Shown: piece by piece, positions 31,220-39,672 of the stretch
Position numbering within the stretch: position 1 is the stretch's first letter
Layout of the letters: each line of letters starts with the position of its first letter
Source: an uncultured Alphaproteobacteria bacterium
GTDB taxonomy: Bacteria > Pseudomonadota > Alphaproteobacteria > HIMB59
DNA: 44,260 nucleotides
Assembly: GCA_902546975.1 (NCBI GenBank)
Contig: CACCLU010000005.1
Span: 1 to 44,260 of the forward strand
Reading direction: 5' to 3'
The notes under the pieces: generated by a model
Databases searched by the model: none
Seen by the model: the letters and a program-made list of their open reading frames with translations, nothing else
Told to the model about the DNA's origin: nothing
Made by a program: the position numbers and the translations under genes

Positions 31220-31923
31220 TATTGTTTAATATCTGCTCCTGTGATGAATGATTTAAATATTTTATTTTTTGTCTTTAAAATTTTATTACAATCACCCTTA
31301 TCTTGAATTATTCCTTTATCAATAAAATAATAGTGATCTCCTGTTTTAATTGCACTTTTGATATCATGAGTTATGGTTACAGCAGTTATTTTTCTCATTG
31401 ATATTACTTTTAATATCAATTCATTAATTTTATCACTATTAATGGGGTCTAATCCTGTCGTTGGTTCATCAAGAAAAATCACTTTAGGATTTTTATAGAG
31501 AGCTCTGGCAAACGCTACTCTTTTTTTCATCCCCCCAGATATTTCCGAAGGGTATTTATCAAATATTGATTTATCTAGTCCTACATCATTCATTAGAGAG
31601 ATAACTTTTTTATTAAAGTTTCTTTTATTATTAATAAAATCTGTAAAAGCTATGTTTTCAGATATTTTCAAACTATCAAAAAGAGCCCCATATTGAAATA
31701 GCATACTAAATTTATCAATATCGACTTCAGACTTACCATCATACAAAATTAAACCATCATCAAAACTAAACAATTGATAGATGGTTTTTATTAATACAGA
31801 TTTTCCACAACCAGATTGACCTAGAATTATGGTAGATTTATTTTTCTCTATGGTCAGACTAATATCTCTCAAAACAAAATTGTCACTAAATCTCTTTTTT
31901 AAATTTTTTATTTCTATTTTCAT
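31219..31923 (-). CDS. mlaF: ABC transporter ATP-binding protein, Mla/Ttg2A type
   Basis: 234 residues with Walker A GQSGCGKS, signature SGGMKKR, Walker B KVIFLDEP and the H-loop ITHD. With the adjacent permease this is the MlaFE pair that moves phospholipids between inner and outer membranes together with an MCE protein. Start and stop both overlap neighbours by one base. No MCE-domain gene (mlaD) is adjacent, which is unusual. Confidence 0.9.
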   Translation of the reverse strand: MKIEIKNLKKRFSDNFVLRDISLTIEKNKSTIILGQSGCGKSVLIKTIYQLFSFDDGLILYDGKSEVDIDKFSMLFQYGALFDSLKISENIAFTDFINNKRNFNKKVISLMNDVGLDKSIFDKYPSEISGGMKKRVAFARALYKNPKVIFLDEPTTGLDPINSDKINELILKVISMRKITAVTITHDIKSAIKTGDHYYFIDKGIIQDKGDCNKILKTKNKIFKSFITGADIKQ

Positions 31924-32690
31924 TAAAAGAATAATTCAGTAAGAAAATAATTTGATGACAAAATTAAAATTGAAGAAATAACAACTGCATTTGTTGCAGC
32001 TGATCCAACACCAAAAGCACCTTTATCAGAAAATAAGCCACAAAAACAACTAACTATCGATATAATAAAACCAAAAGCAAATGCTTTGAAAATTCCTGAC
32101 AAATAATCGCTTAGTTTTAAAAAATCGATTGTGTTTAACAGGTATAAATTATCATTGAAGCCAAGTCTATGAACTGACACTATGTACCCACCCATTACCC
32201 CAATAAAATCTACCAAAGTTACAAATATTGGCAAAGCTAATGTTAATGATAAGACTCGGGGTGTAACAAGATAATTGTAGTAGTTTGTATTAAGTGTTTT
32301 AAGAGCATCGATTTGTTCTGTAACTCTCATTGTAGCTATTTCCGCAGCTATAGAGGAACCAACTCTGGCCGAAATCATCAAACCTGTTAAAACAGGTCCT
32401 AATTCCCTTGTTAAGGTCAAAACGACAATATTAGGAATAGCTGATTCTGCAGAAAATCTTGAAAAACCAGTGTATGATTGCAAAGCAAGAACCATTCCAG
32501 AAAAAATTCCTGTTAAAGCTATTATTGGTATTGATGAAACAAATATACTTATAAAGTAACTAATATTATTTTTAAAATAGAACTTGGGGCCAAATAAATA
32601 TTTGAAAAAAAATTGAATGAATAAAATAAATTTCCCTATATTAGAGAATAAAGAGATTAGGACTTCTCCAATATTTTCAATAAATTTCAT
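31923..32690 (-). CDS. mlaE: ABC transporter permease, MlaE family
   Basis: 255 residues with five or so membrane segments and the conserved cytoplasmic loop LTRELGPVLTGLMISARVGS followed by E-I-A-T-M-R-V-T-E-Q-I-D-A-L, the MlaE signature. It forms the lipid-transport pair with mlaF immediately downstream. It starts eight bases after dnaB's stop. Known family role: phospholipid trafficking between membranes; direction of transport cannot be inferred. Confidence 0.92.
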   Translation of the reverse strand: MKFIENIGEVLISLFSNIGKFILFIQFFFKYLFGPKFYFKNNISYFISIFVSSIPIIALTGIFSGMVLALQSYTGFSRFSAESAIPNIVVLTLTRELGPVLTGLMISARVGSSIAAEIATMRVTEQIDALKTLNTNYYNYLVTPRVLSLTLALPIFVTLVDFIGVMGGYIVSVHRLGFNDNLYLLNTIDFLKLSDYLSGIFKAFAFGFIISIVSCFCGLFSDKGAFGVGSAATNAVVISSILILSSNYFLTELFF

Positions 32691-32698
32691 TTGAGATA

Positions 32699-34120
32699 CT
32701 AATTTGATGCATTTTTTTCAATTCCCAAGAATTTGGTGTATTTATCATCAAAGTATAGTTCAATCTTACCAGTAGGGCCATTTCTTTGTTTTGCAACAAT
32801 TAATTCAGCCTTATTAAAAACCTCTTCATTTCTATCTTTCCAAGAGTCGTGTTTTTTTTGATACGACTCTTGAGTTTCGTCAGCACCCCTTATCGGCTCA
32901 TTTCTCTGCAAGTAGTAACTTTCTCTATATATAAACATGACAACATCTGCATCTTGTTCAATACTTCCTGACTCTCTTAAATCTGAAAGTAGGGGTCTTT
33001 TATCATCTCTATTTTCAACTTGGCGAGATAGTTGAGAAAGAGAGATAACTGGTAAATCAAATTCTTTAGCAAGTTGTTTTAAATTTCTAGTAATCTCTGA
33101 TAGTTCATTAACTCTATTATCCCTGTTACTCTCAGGTTTTATTAATTGTAAATAATCTATTAAAACCAGTTTGATGTTGTAATTATTTTTATATCTTCGA
33201 AGTTTAGATCTTAATTCTGAGACAGTTAGATTAGGGCTATCATCAAAAAAAAATTTTAGATTATTAATTTCCTGATATGTATTTTGTAGCGCAAGGGAGT
33301 CCTTTTCATTAAGTTCACCTTTTCGAAGTTTATCACTAGGTATTTTGGATTGCTCAGCTAAAATTCTCAATCCAATTTGTTCAGCAGACATTTCTAAAGA
33401 GAACATTACAACAGAGCCTTCATCATGTTCCTTTGAAAAAAATTTAGCTGCATTAAATGCTATATTTGTTGCTAGTGCAGTCTTTCCCATTGATGGTCTC
33501 CCAGCTAAAATAATAAGGTCAGAGTTTTGTAAACCTCCTAACATATTATCTAAATCTGCAAAACCTGATACAATGCCAGAATATTTACCTTTTTTTTTGA
33601 ATGCCTTCTCAATTAATTGGAGAGATGATTTAGTAACAGATGCAAAATTTCTTAATTCATAATTATCTTTTTTAAAGTTCGAAAGATCAAATAATTTTTT
33701 TTCAAGATCTAAAAAAATATCTTTAATGCTGTTTGATGTTTCAAAAGTTGTTGTCTCAGTATTTTTATTCTGTGTAATTTTAAAAAGCTCTCTTCTTAAA
33801 TATAATTCTTGAAGAGTCTCTAAATAATTAGAAAAAATATCTTTTGAAAAAACAATTTGATCAATCTGAGAAGATAGATTTTTATGTGTTTTTGATTGAA
33901 TATCAGGAATATAATTCTTAATTGTATCAATAGATACATTTTTTTGTGACTTATGAAAATCCTCAAGTACATTAAATATTTTTAAATTTTCAACATTGGC
34001 AAATAACGAATTATCTAAATATTCGAAATGAGTATCAATTAATTCAGGATGCTTAAGTAAATATGCAATAACAATTATTTCAATATCGTTGTCCTTTAGA
34101 CTATCAAAAGTTTTTTGCAT
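32699..34120 (-). CDS. dnaB: Replicative DNA helicase
   Basis: Hexameric 5'-3' helicase at the replication fork. The 473 residues have the N-terminal helical domain and the RecA-like domain with Walker A GRPSMGKT, Walker B LVLIDYLQL and the DLRESGSIEQDADV motif near the end. No intein is present. It lies 39 bases after rplI, the classical rpsF-rpsR-rplI-dnaB order. The alr and radA genes that often follow in alphaproteobacteria are absent. Confidence 0.98.
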   Translation of the reverse strand: MQKTFDSLKDNDIEIIVIAYLLKHPELIDTHFEYLDNSLFANVENLKIFNVLEDFHKSQKNVSIDTIKNYIPDIQSKTHKNLSSQIDQIVFSKDIFSNYLETLQELYLRRELFKITQNKNTETTTFETSNSIKDIFLDLEKKLFDLSNFKKDNYELRNFASVTKSSLQLIEKAFKKKGKYSGIVSGFADLDNMLGGLQNSDLIILAGRPSMGKTALATNIAFNAAKFFSKEHDEGSVVMFSLEMSAEQIGLRILAEQSKIPSDKLRKGELNEKDSLALQNTYQEINNLKFFFDDSPNLTVSELRSKLRRYKNNYNIKLVLIDYLQLIKPESNRDNRVNELSEITRNLKQLAKEFDLPVISLSQLSRQVENRDDKRPLLSDLRESGSIEQDADVVMFIYRESYYLQRNEPIRGADETQESYQKKHDSWKDRNEEVFNKAELIVAKQRNGPTGKIELYFDDKYTKFLGIEKNASN

Positions 34121-34159
34121 TTAAATGTAAGTTATTTATAAATATTAAAAAAGATAGCC

Positions 34160-34618
34160 CTATAAGGAACTTTTCGGGGATAAGATCTCAATATCAAGTG
34201 AACAATTCACTTCAGGATGCAGGTCTATATCTACAGAGTATTCACCTGTGGTTTTGATTTTATTTCCAAGTTTAACAAACTTCTTTTGAATTTTTACGTT
34301 GTTTTCACTTAAAAAAGCAACAATATCTGACACACTTATAGAACCGTATAACTCACCGTTTTCTTTAGCAGCTATTTCTTTGGAAAATTTTAATTCATTT
34401 ATTTTTAATGCTGTTTCGCTTGCTTGAGACTTATTTTCATCGTCTTTTTTAAAAAGACTTTCCTTCAAAGATTTGATTTCTTCAATATTTTGCTTAGTTG
34501 CAAATTTAGCTTTTCCGTTTGGTATTAAATAGTTTCTAGCATAACCATCTTTTACAGTGACAACAGAGCCAATCTCCCAATTTTTTTTAAATTTTTCTAA
34601 AACAACAACTTTAGCCAT
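34160..34618 (-). CDS. rplI: 50S ribosomal protein L9
   Basis: 152 residues. The N-terminal domain has the G-S-V-V-T-V-K-D-G-Y-A-R-N-Y-L-I-P motif that binds 23S rRNA, then the long connecting helix (about 41-75), then the C-terminal domain. Normal length. Four bases separate it from rpsR. Confidence 0.97.
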   Translation of the reverse strand: MAKVVVLEKFKKNWEIGSVVTVKDGYARNYLIPNGKAKFATKQNIEEIKSLKESLFKKDDENKSQASETALKINELKFSKEIAAKENGELYGSISVSDIVAFLSENNVKIQKKFVKLGNKIKTTGEYSVDIDLHPEVNCSLDIEILSPKSSL

Positions 34619-34622
34619 AGTC

Positions 34623-34811
34623 TTATATCAAAGATAAAAATCTCGCTTGCTTAATAGCCTTTGTGATTTTTGTATGTATAGATCTGGACATATTTGTAAC
34701 TCTTTGTGGAATAATTTTACCATTGTCGTTGGTAAATTTTTTTAAAATATGAGTATGCTTATAGTCAAGACTCATTAACTCTTTATTTGATATATTTAAA
34801 TTTTTTTTCAT
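34623..34811 (-). CDS. rpsR: 30S ribosomal protein S18
   Basis: Binds S6 on the small-subunit platform. At 62 residues it is shorter than the usual 75 or so: the basic N-terminal extension with the Cys-Pro-Phe motif is missing, while D-Y-K-H, G-K-I-I-P-Q-R-V-T and I-K-Q-A-R-F-L remain. ATG at 34811 overlaps the rpsF stop by one base, so the S6 and S18 partners are translationally linked. Confidence 0.93.
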   Translation of the reverse strand: MKKNLNISNKELMSLDYKHTHILKKFTNDNGKIIPQRVTNMSRSIHTKITKAIKQARFLSLI

Positions 34812-35140
34812 TAACTGTCCTTACTAACTTGAGGAGTTGCTTCGTCTAATGCACTAGATGTTTTTGTTATGAGGAAACGGAGACAGTCAGTATTAAATTT
34901 TAAAAAAACATCTAGTTTTTTTGGAAAATCAGATGATGAATTAAATCTCATAAACTTGAATGAACCCTTTGAATACTTACTAATTGCAGACTTTAAATTT
35001 TTAATTCCCCAATCCTCTTTGTAACCAATAGAGACATTATTTTCTGAAAAAAATTGATCTATTGAAGAGTTAAGATTTTTTAATTGATCATTAGCAAGGT
35101 CAGGTTTTACTATAATTGTTGTCTCATATATGTTAGTCAT
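34811..35140 (-). CDS. rpsF: 30S ribosomal protein S6
   Basis: Partner of S18. The start is taken at ATG 35140, giving M-T-N-I-Y-E-T-T-I-I-V, the conserved first strand; a frame to 35179 would add 13 residues running into the fabD start. This leaves 109 residues of ferredoxin-like fold. First gene of rpsF-rpsR-rplI, divergent from fabD over 32 bases. Confidence 0.95.
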   Translation of the reverse strand: MTNIYETTIIVKPDLANDQLKNLNSSIDQFFSENNVSIGYKEDWGIKNLKSAISKYSKGSFKFMRFNSSSDFPKKLDVFLKFNTDCLRFLITKTSSALDEATPQVSKDS

Positions 35141-35160
35141 GTAGAAAGAGTGTCTACAGA

Positions 35161-35166
35161 TATAAT
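35161..35166 (+). promoter_or_regulatory. -10 box of fabD
   Basis: A perfect TATAAT ends six bases before the fabD ATG, placing the predicted transcript start on or next to the A of the start codon. No good -35 is found upstream, where rpsF begins on the other strand. Confidence 0.5.
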
Positions 35167-35172
35167 TTAAAT

Positions 35173-36081
35173 ATGTCAAATAAAAACCTTTCTTTACTTT
35201 TTACAGGTCAAGGCTCACAATTTTCTGAAATGGGCATTGATTTTATTAATAAATACGACTGGGTAAAAGAAAGATACTCTATAAGTTCAAAAATACTTGG
35301 ATATGATTTAATACAAGCTCAAAGAGATCCTAGATTGTTAAATTTAACTCAGTATAGCCAACCAATGATTTTTGTATTCAGTTCAATTGTAATTGATCTT
35401 TGTAGAGATTTATTACACAAAAATTATTCAAAAATAACATTGGCTGGTCATTCCTTAGGTGAATATTGTGCTTTATATTTTGCTGAGTCTTTAAAATTTG
35501 AAGAAATGCTTGAAGTGGTTAAATATAGAGGTGATTCAATGTCGATCGTATCAGACCCAAATAAATATTCTATGTGTGCAATTTTAAAAAAAGAAGATTT
35601 GAAAATAGATGTAAACAATTTTGGAGATGGTGTTTATTTGGCTAATCTCAATTCTGACAGACAGGTTGTAATTTGTGGATTCAAAGATAAAGTAAACGAA
35701 TTCAAAGTGCAAAACCCCATAGGTAAATTCATACAATTAAATGTCTCAGCGCCATTCCATTCTGACTTAATGAAAGACAGTTCGGAAATATTCATGGATA
35801 AAATAAAAAATCAAATATTCAATAAAATTAACATTGACTTAATTTCTAATCATCAACTTGTTAACTATAAAAATATATCTGCAAATGATTATAGTAAGCA
35901 GTTAAAGCTTCAAATACACTCCCCCGTAATGTGGTCAGATACTATTAAGACTATTTTAAAAAAAGAAACTAATAAGTTTATTGAAATTGGACCAAAAAAA
36001 ACATTATTAAACTTCTTGCCAAGGGATTATAAAGGCGAAAAATACTCTTTATGTAATTTAGAGGATTTAAATAATGTTTAA
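35173..36081 (+). CDS. fabD: Malonyl-CoA-acyl carrier protein transacylase
   Basis: Loads malonate from CoA onto ACP (acpP, 36848) to start fatty-acid chain extension. The 302 residues contain LFTGQGSQFSEMG (9-21), the nucleophile Ser94 in GHSLGEY, and the catalytic His in S-A-P-F-H-S. The transcript may be leaderless. The stop overlaps fabG by eight bases. Confidence 0.97.
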   Translation: MSNKNLSLLFTGQGSQFSEMGIDFINKYDWVKERYSISSKILGYDLIQAQRDPRLLNLTQYSQPMIFVFSSIVIDLCRDLLHKNYSKITLAGHSLGEYCALYFAESLKFEEMLEVVKYRGDSMSIVSDPNKYSMCAILKKEDLKIDVNNFGDGVYLANLNSDRQVVICGFKDKVNEFKVQNPIGKFIQLNVSAPFHSDLMKDSSEIFMDKIKNQIFNKINIDLISNHQLVNYKNISANDYSKQLKLQIHSPVMWSDTIKTILKKETNKFIEIGPKKTLLNFLPRDYKGEKYSLCNLEDLNNV

Positions 36082-36784
36082 AGATAGAAAATTATTAGTA
36101 ACTGGTGGCGCTGGTTCTATAGGAAGCTCTATATGTAATTATTTTAAAGATAATGGTTGTGAAGAAATTTTTTCAACAACTACAAACTTAAATAAAGTAA
36201 AACCAGATCAAAATTATATTAACTTCAAGGAATTGAATTTAAATAATATTGAAATCTCAAATTTAGAGGACCTATTTGATTTTGATATTGACTTTCTAAT
36301 TTTAAATGCAGGACTTAATAAAGATAATATTTTTTTAAGAATGTCATCAGATGATTGGAATAGTGTTATAAATGTCAATTTAAATTCGTCATTTCATTTA
36401 CTTAAACATTTCGTAAAAAAAATGGTCAAAAGAAGATTTGGAAGAGTTGTATTTATTTCATCTGTAGTTGCATATACTGGAAATCCCGGACAAGTGAATT
36501 ATACAGCATCTAAATCAGCCATATCAGGGCTTGTAAAATCATTGGCTTTAGAATTATCAACAAGAAATATTACAGTAAATAGCGTTGCACCTGGTTTTAT
36601 TAGGTCAAATATGACTGACAGATTAAATGATGAGCAAAAAAATGCTATTTTGGACAGAATCCCAATGAAAAAACTAGGGGATCCTAATGATATAGCAAAA
36701 GCAGTGGGTTTTTTATGCTCTGAGAACGCAAATTATATTACAGGACAGACTTTGCATGTAAATGGTGGTTTGGCATTAATTTAA
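36074..36784 (+). CDS. fabG: 3-oxoacyl-[acyl-carrier-protein] reductase
   Basis: NADPH-dependent reduction of beta-ketoacyl-ACP. The 236-residue SDR has LNAG (77-80), catalytic Ser130, Tyr143 and Lys147 (NYTASK), and the C-terminal GQTLHVNGG. The nucleotide loop reads TGGAGSIG (10-17), with Ser where the family usually has Gly (TGxxxGIG); it should still bind NADP(H) but is atypical. Translationally coupled with fabD. Confidence 0.96.
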   Translation: MFKDRKLLVTGGAGSIGSSICNYFKDNGCEEIFSTTTNLNKVKPDQNYINFKELNLNNIEISNLEDLFDFDIDFLILNAGLNKDNIFLRMSSDDWNSVINVNLNSSFHLLKHFVKKMVKRRFGRVVFISSVVAYTGNPGQVNYTASKSAISGLVKSLALELSTRNITVNSVAPGFIRSNMTDRLNDEQKNAILDRIPMKKLGDPNDIAKAVGFLCSENANYITGQTLHVNGGLALI

Positions 36785-36800
36785 TTATTTGAATATTAAC

Positions 36801-36840
36801 TATAATGTGGTACGAACTTTTTAAATTATTACTAAGAGGT
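36801..36840 (+). promoter_or_regulatory. acpP promoter -10 and ribosome-binding site
   Basis: TATAAT at 36801-36806 is a perfect -10, though no clear -35 is seen. About 30 bases on, TAAGAGG (36833-36839) is a strong Shine-Dalgarno seven to nine bases before the acpP ATG. Unlike neighbours with almost no leader, acpP has a full leader and RBS, in keeping with its high expression. Confidence 0.6.
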
Positions 36841-36847
36841 TTTTAAA

Positions 36848-37084
36848 ATGAGCGATATCGAAGAAAGAGTAAAAAAAATTGTAGTTGAGCATTTAGGCGT
36901 TGAAGAGGCTAAAATTCAAAGTGACTCAAAATTCATTGATGACTTAGGGGCTGATAGCTTAGACACAGTAGAACTTGTCATGGCTTTTGAAGAAGAATTT
37001 GGTTGTGAAATTCCCGATGATGCTGCAGAAAAAATTGTAACTCTTAAAGACGCAGTTACATATTTAACTGCCAATTCTAATTAG
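36848..37084 (+). CDS. acpP: Acyl carrier protein
   Basis: Carries growing acyl chains on 4'-phosphopantetheine. The 78 residues are acidic; the attachment Ser37 lies in the D-S-L-D-T-V-E motif. Flanked by fabG and fabF in the universal order. Strong ribosome-binding site. Confidence 0.99.
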   Translation: MSDIEERVKKIVVEHLGVEEAKIQSDSKFIDDLGADSLDTVELVMAFEEEFGCEIPDDAAEKIVTLKDAVTYLTANSN

Positions 37085-37102
37085 CTTAAGAAAATATAAC
37101 AA

Positions 37103-38335
37103 TTGAGGCGAGTAGTAGTAACTGGACTTGGAACAATTAATCCATTAGGTAATACTGTTGAAACTTCATGGAATTCTCTTATCAATTCTAATAGTGGCAT
37201 TTCAAAAATAAATAAATTTGAAGTTGAAGATTATCCTTGTAAAATAGCAGGTTCTATAGATGACTCAAAAATAAATGATGATATTGTTAACCTAAGAGAA
37301 CAAAAAAAAATTGATAGATTTATAACTTTAGGTTTAATAGCTGCTGATGAAGCAATTAAAGACTCTGGTTTTGTATACGATAATGAAAGCTCTTTTAAAT
37401 ACGGGGTTATGGTGGGATCTGGTATAGGAGGTCTCGACACAATTTACAGAAACTCCTCAATCTTAGACAATAAAGGTATTAGAAAAATTTCACCTTTTTT
37501 TATTCCATCATCTTTAATCAATTTATTGTCAGGACATATTTCAATTAAATATAATCTGAAAGGTCCAAACAGTTCTCCTGTAACTGCTTGCGCTACAGGA
37601 ACCCATGCTATAGGTGACTCTTTTACAATCATAAAAAATAACAAAGCTGATCTTATGGTTTGTGGAGGTGCTGAAGCTGCAATATGCCCATTAGGGATAT
37701 CTGGTTTTTCTGCTGCTAGGGCTTTATGTGACACTTTTAATGAAAATCCTGAAAGTGGTTCTAGGCCATGGGATAGAGATAGGTCAGGATTTGTAATGGG
37801 CGAAGGTGCTGGTGTGTTGGTGCTTGAAGAGTTTGAGCATGCAAAAAAAAGAAATGCTAAAATTTATGGGGAAGTAAAGGGGTATGGAATGTCTGGAGAT
37901 GCTTTTCATATCACAAAACCCTCTGAAGATGGTAATGGAGGTTTTAGGGCGATGGAAATGGCTTTGCGGGAGTCAAATCTAAACACTGATGAAATAGGAT
38001 ATGTAAATGCCCATGGAACGTCGACTCAAGTAGGAGATATGATTGAACTTTCAGCTGTTGAAAGATTATTTGGATCAAACAATAATTTATTAATGAGCTC
38101 AAACAAATCTGCTATTGGTCATTTACTTGGTGCTGCTGGAGCTGTCGAGGCAGTATTTTCATTTAAATCTCTTGAAACTAAAACTCTTCCTCCAACTTTA
38201 AATTTAGATAATCCAAGCACTAATACTTCAATAAATCTTATACCTCATGAAGCAATATCTAAGGGTGTCAGTAATATAATATCTAATTCATTTGGTTTTG
38301 GAGGCACGAACGCAAGTATAATTATTGGTGATTAA
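37103..38335 (+). CDS. fabF: 3-oxoacyl-[acyl-carrier-protein] synthase II
   Basis: Condenses malonyl-ACP with acyl-ACP. TTG at 37103 is the start, giving the canonical MRRVVVTGLG. The 410 residues have active-site Cys163 in T-A-C-A-T-G-T-H, a catalytic His in N-A-H-G-T-S-T and the second in G-H-L-L-G-A-A-G-A. In many alphaproteobacteria mltG and a yicC-like gene lie between fabF and gmk; here gmk follows directly with an 11-base overlap. Confidence 0.97.
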   Translation: MRRVVVTGLGTINPLGNTVETSWNSLINSNSGISKINKFEVEDYPCKIAGSIDDSKINDDIVNLREQKKIDRFITLGLIAADEAIKDSGFVYDNESSFKYGVMVGSGIGGLDTIYRNSSILDNKGIRKISPFFIPSSLINLLSGHISIKYNLKGPNSSPVTACATGTHAIGDSFTIIKNNKADLMVCGGAEAAICPLGISGFSAARALCDTFNENPESGSRPWDRDRSGFVMGEGAGVLVLEEFEHAKKRNAKIYGEVKGYGMSGDAFHITKPSEDGNGGFRAMEMALRESNLNTDEIGYVNAHGTSTQVGDMIELSAVERLFGSNNNLLMSSNKSAIGHLLGAAGAVEAVFSFKSLETKTLPPTLNLDNPSTNTSINLIPHEAISKGVSNIISNSFGFGGTNASIIIGD

Positions 38336-38945
38336 AAGTAATAATTTTTGCATTGTATTATCCTCACCCTCTGGTGCTGGAAAAACCTCAATTTCAAAAA
38401 GATTATTAAAAATTGATCGGTCAATTTGTTTATCAATCTCTTGTACAACAAGGCCAATTAGAAAAGGAGAAACACATAAAAAGGATTACTTATTTTTAAG
38501 CGATAAACAATTTTCAGATTTAATTAAGAAAAATCAATTTCTTGAGTATGCTGAAGTTTTTGGTTTCAGGTATGGTACTTTAAGAAAAACAATTGTTAAT
38601 TTTTTTAAAAAAAAAAAAGATGTTTTGTTCGATATAGACTGGCAGGGTTTTCAGCAATTAAAACAGAGTAATTTAGAGGTTGTGGGTATATTTATATTAC
38701 CCCCGAGTAAAAAAGAGTTAGTTAATAGACTTAAAACCAGGGGTAGAGACACAAAAAATGAGATGAAAAAAAGAATGAATTTAGTTCAAAACGAAATATC
38801 TCATTTTCCTGAATATGATTATGTTGTTGTTAATAAAGATATAAATATTTGTGTGAAACAGATTAAAAATATAATTGAGTCTGAAAGACTAAAAAGATCT
38901 AGACTTAAAAACTTAACGAATTTCGTTGATAAATTTAGGAACTAG
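38325..38945 (+). CDS. gmk: Guanylate kinase
   Basis: Phosphorylates GMP to GDP. The 206 residues show the P-loop S-S-P-S-G-A-G-K-T, the GMP-binding TTRPIRKGE and D-I-D-W-Q-G. The start is TTG 38325 or GTG 38328, both within the fabF tail. Its stop overlaps the convergent rsmA stop by 11 bases. Confidence 0.96.
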   Translation: MVIKSNNFCIVLSSPSGAGKTSISKRLLKIDRSICLSISCTTRPIRKGETHKKDYLFLSDKQFSDLIKKNQFLEYAEVFGFRYGTLRKTIVNFFKKKKDVLFDIDWQGFQQLKQSNLEVVGIFILPPSKKELVNRLKTRGRDTKNEMKKRMNLVQNEISHFPEYDYVVVNKDINICVKQIKNIIESERLKRSRLKNLTNFVDKFRN

Positions 38946-39672
38946 TCGCTCTAAAAATCTTTACTAACTCATCTAAATTGAGATCTTCAACTCTTAAATT
39001 TAAGTCAAATTCATTTTTAAGATTATATTTTTTTAATAAATTTTTAAGCGACTTCCTTTTATGAGAGAATAAATTTCTTTTAAAAATTATAAATTTATTT
39101 ATTTCATTAATATTAATAATTTTTTTTTTTAATTTATTAAAAGTAAGAACCGATGAGTCAACTTTAGGTATCGGACGATAGCAGTTCTTACTAACATTAA
39201 AATTTAATTTAATATTGTAAAAACACCTAATTAATGAATTTATAGAATTTAATTTTTTATCTAAAAGTCTTTGTGCAAACTCTTTTTGAAACATTAAAAT
39301 TAAAGTATCGGGCTGCTTTCTCATAGTAGATAATTTAACTAATATTTGTGAAGAAATATTGTAGGGTAAATTAGAGATAATTAATTGATAATAGTCTTTA
39401 ATTTCATAATCTAGAATATCTGCATTTATCAAATTAATTTTTTTATAAAATGAATATTTTTGACTTAAATATTTAATGAGATCAATATCAATTTCTATCA
39501 ATGTTAACAATGACGGCTTTTTCAAGATAATTCCATCAGTTAATTTGCCGTTTCCTGGCCCTATTTCTAATATATTAAGATTTTCTGAGTTTATAAGGTT
39601 TGAAATTTTATTAAGAATATTTTGATCAATTAAAAAATTTTGACCGTATCTTTTTTTTAGAATAAAAGACAT
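38935..39672 (-). CDS. rsmA: 16S rRNA (adenine1518-N6/adenine1519-N6)-dimethyltransferase
   Basis: KsgA enzyme that dimethylates the two adjacent adenines in the 3' hairpin of the 16S rRNA. The 245-residue chain has the N-terminal K-K-R-Y-G-Q-N-F-L, the SAM motif EIGPGNGKLT and the catalytic NLPYNISS. Normal length apart from a short C-domain. Start overlaps the pdxA end by 16 bases. Confidence 0.96.
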   Translation of the reverse strand: MSFILKKRYGQNFLIDQNILNKISNLINSENLNILEIGPGNGKLTDGIILKKPSLLTLIEIDIDLIKYLSQKYSFYKKINLINADILDYEIKDYYQLIISNLPYNISSQILVKLSTMRKQPDTLILMFQKEFAQRLLDKKLNSINSLIRCFYNIKLNFNVSKNCYRPIPKVDSSVLTFNKLKKKIININEINKFIIFKRNLFSHKRKSLKNLLKKYNLKNEFDLNLRVEDLNLDELVKIFRATSS

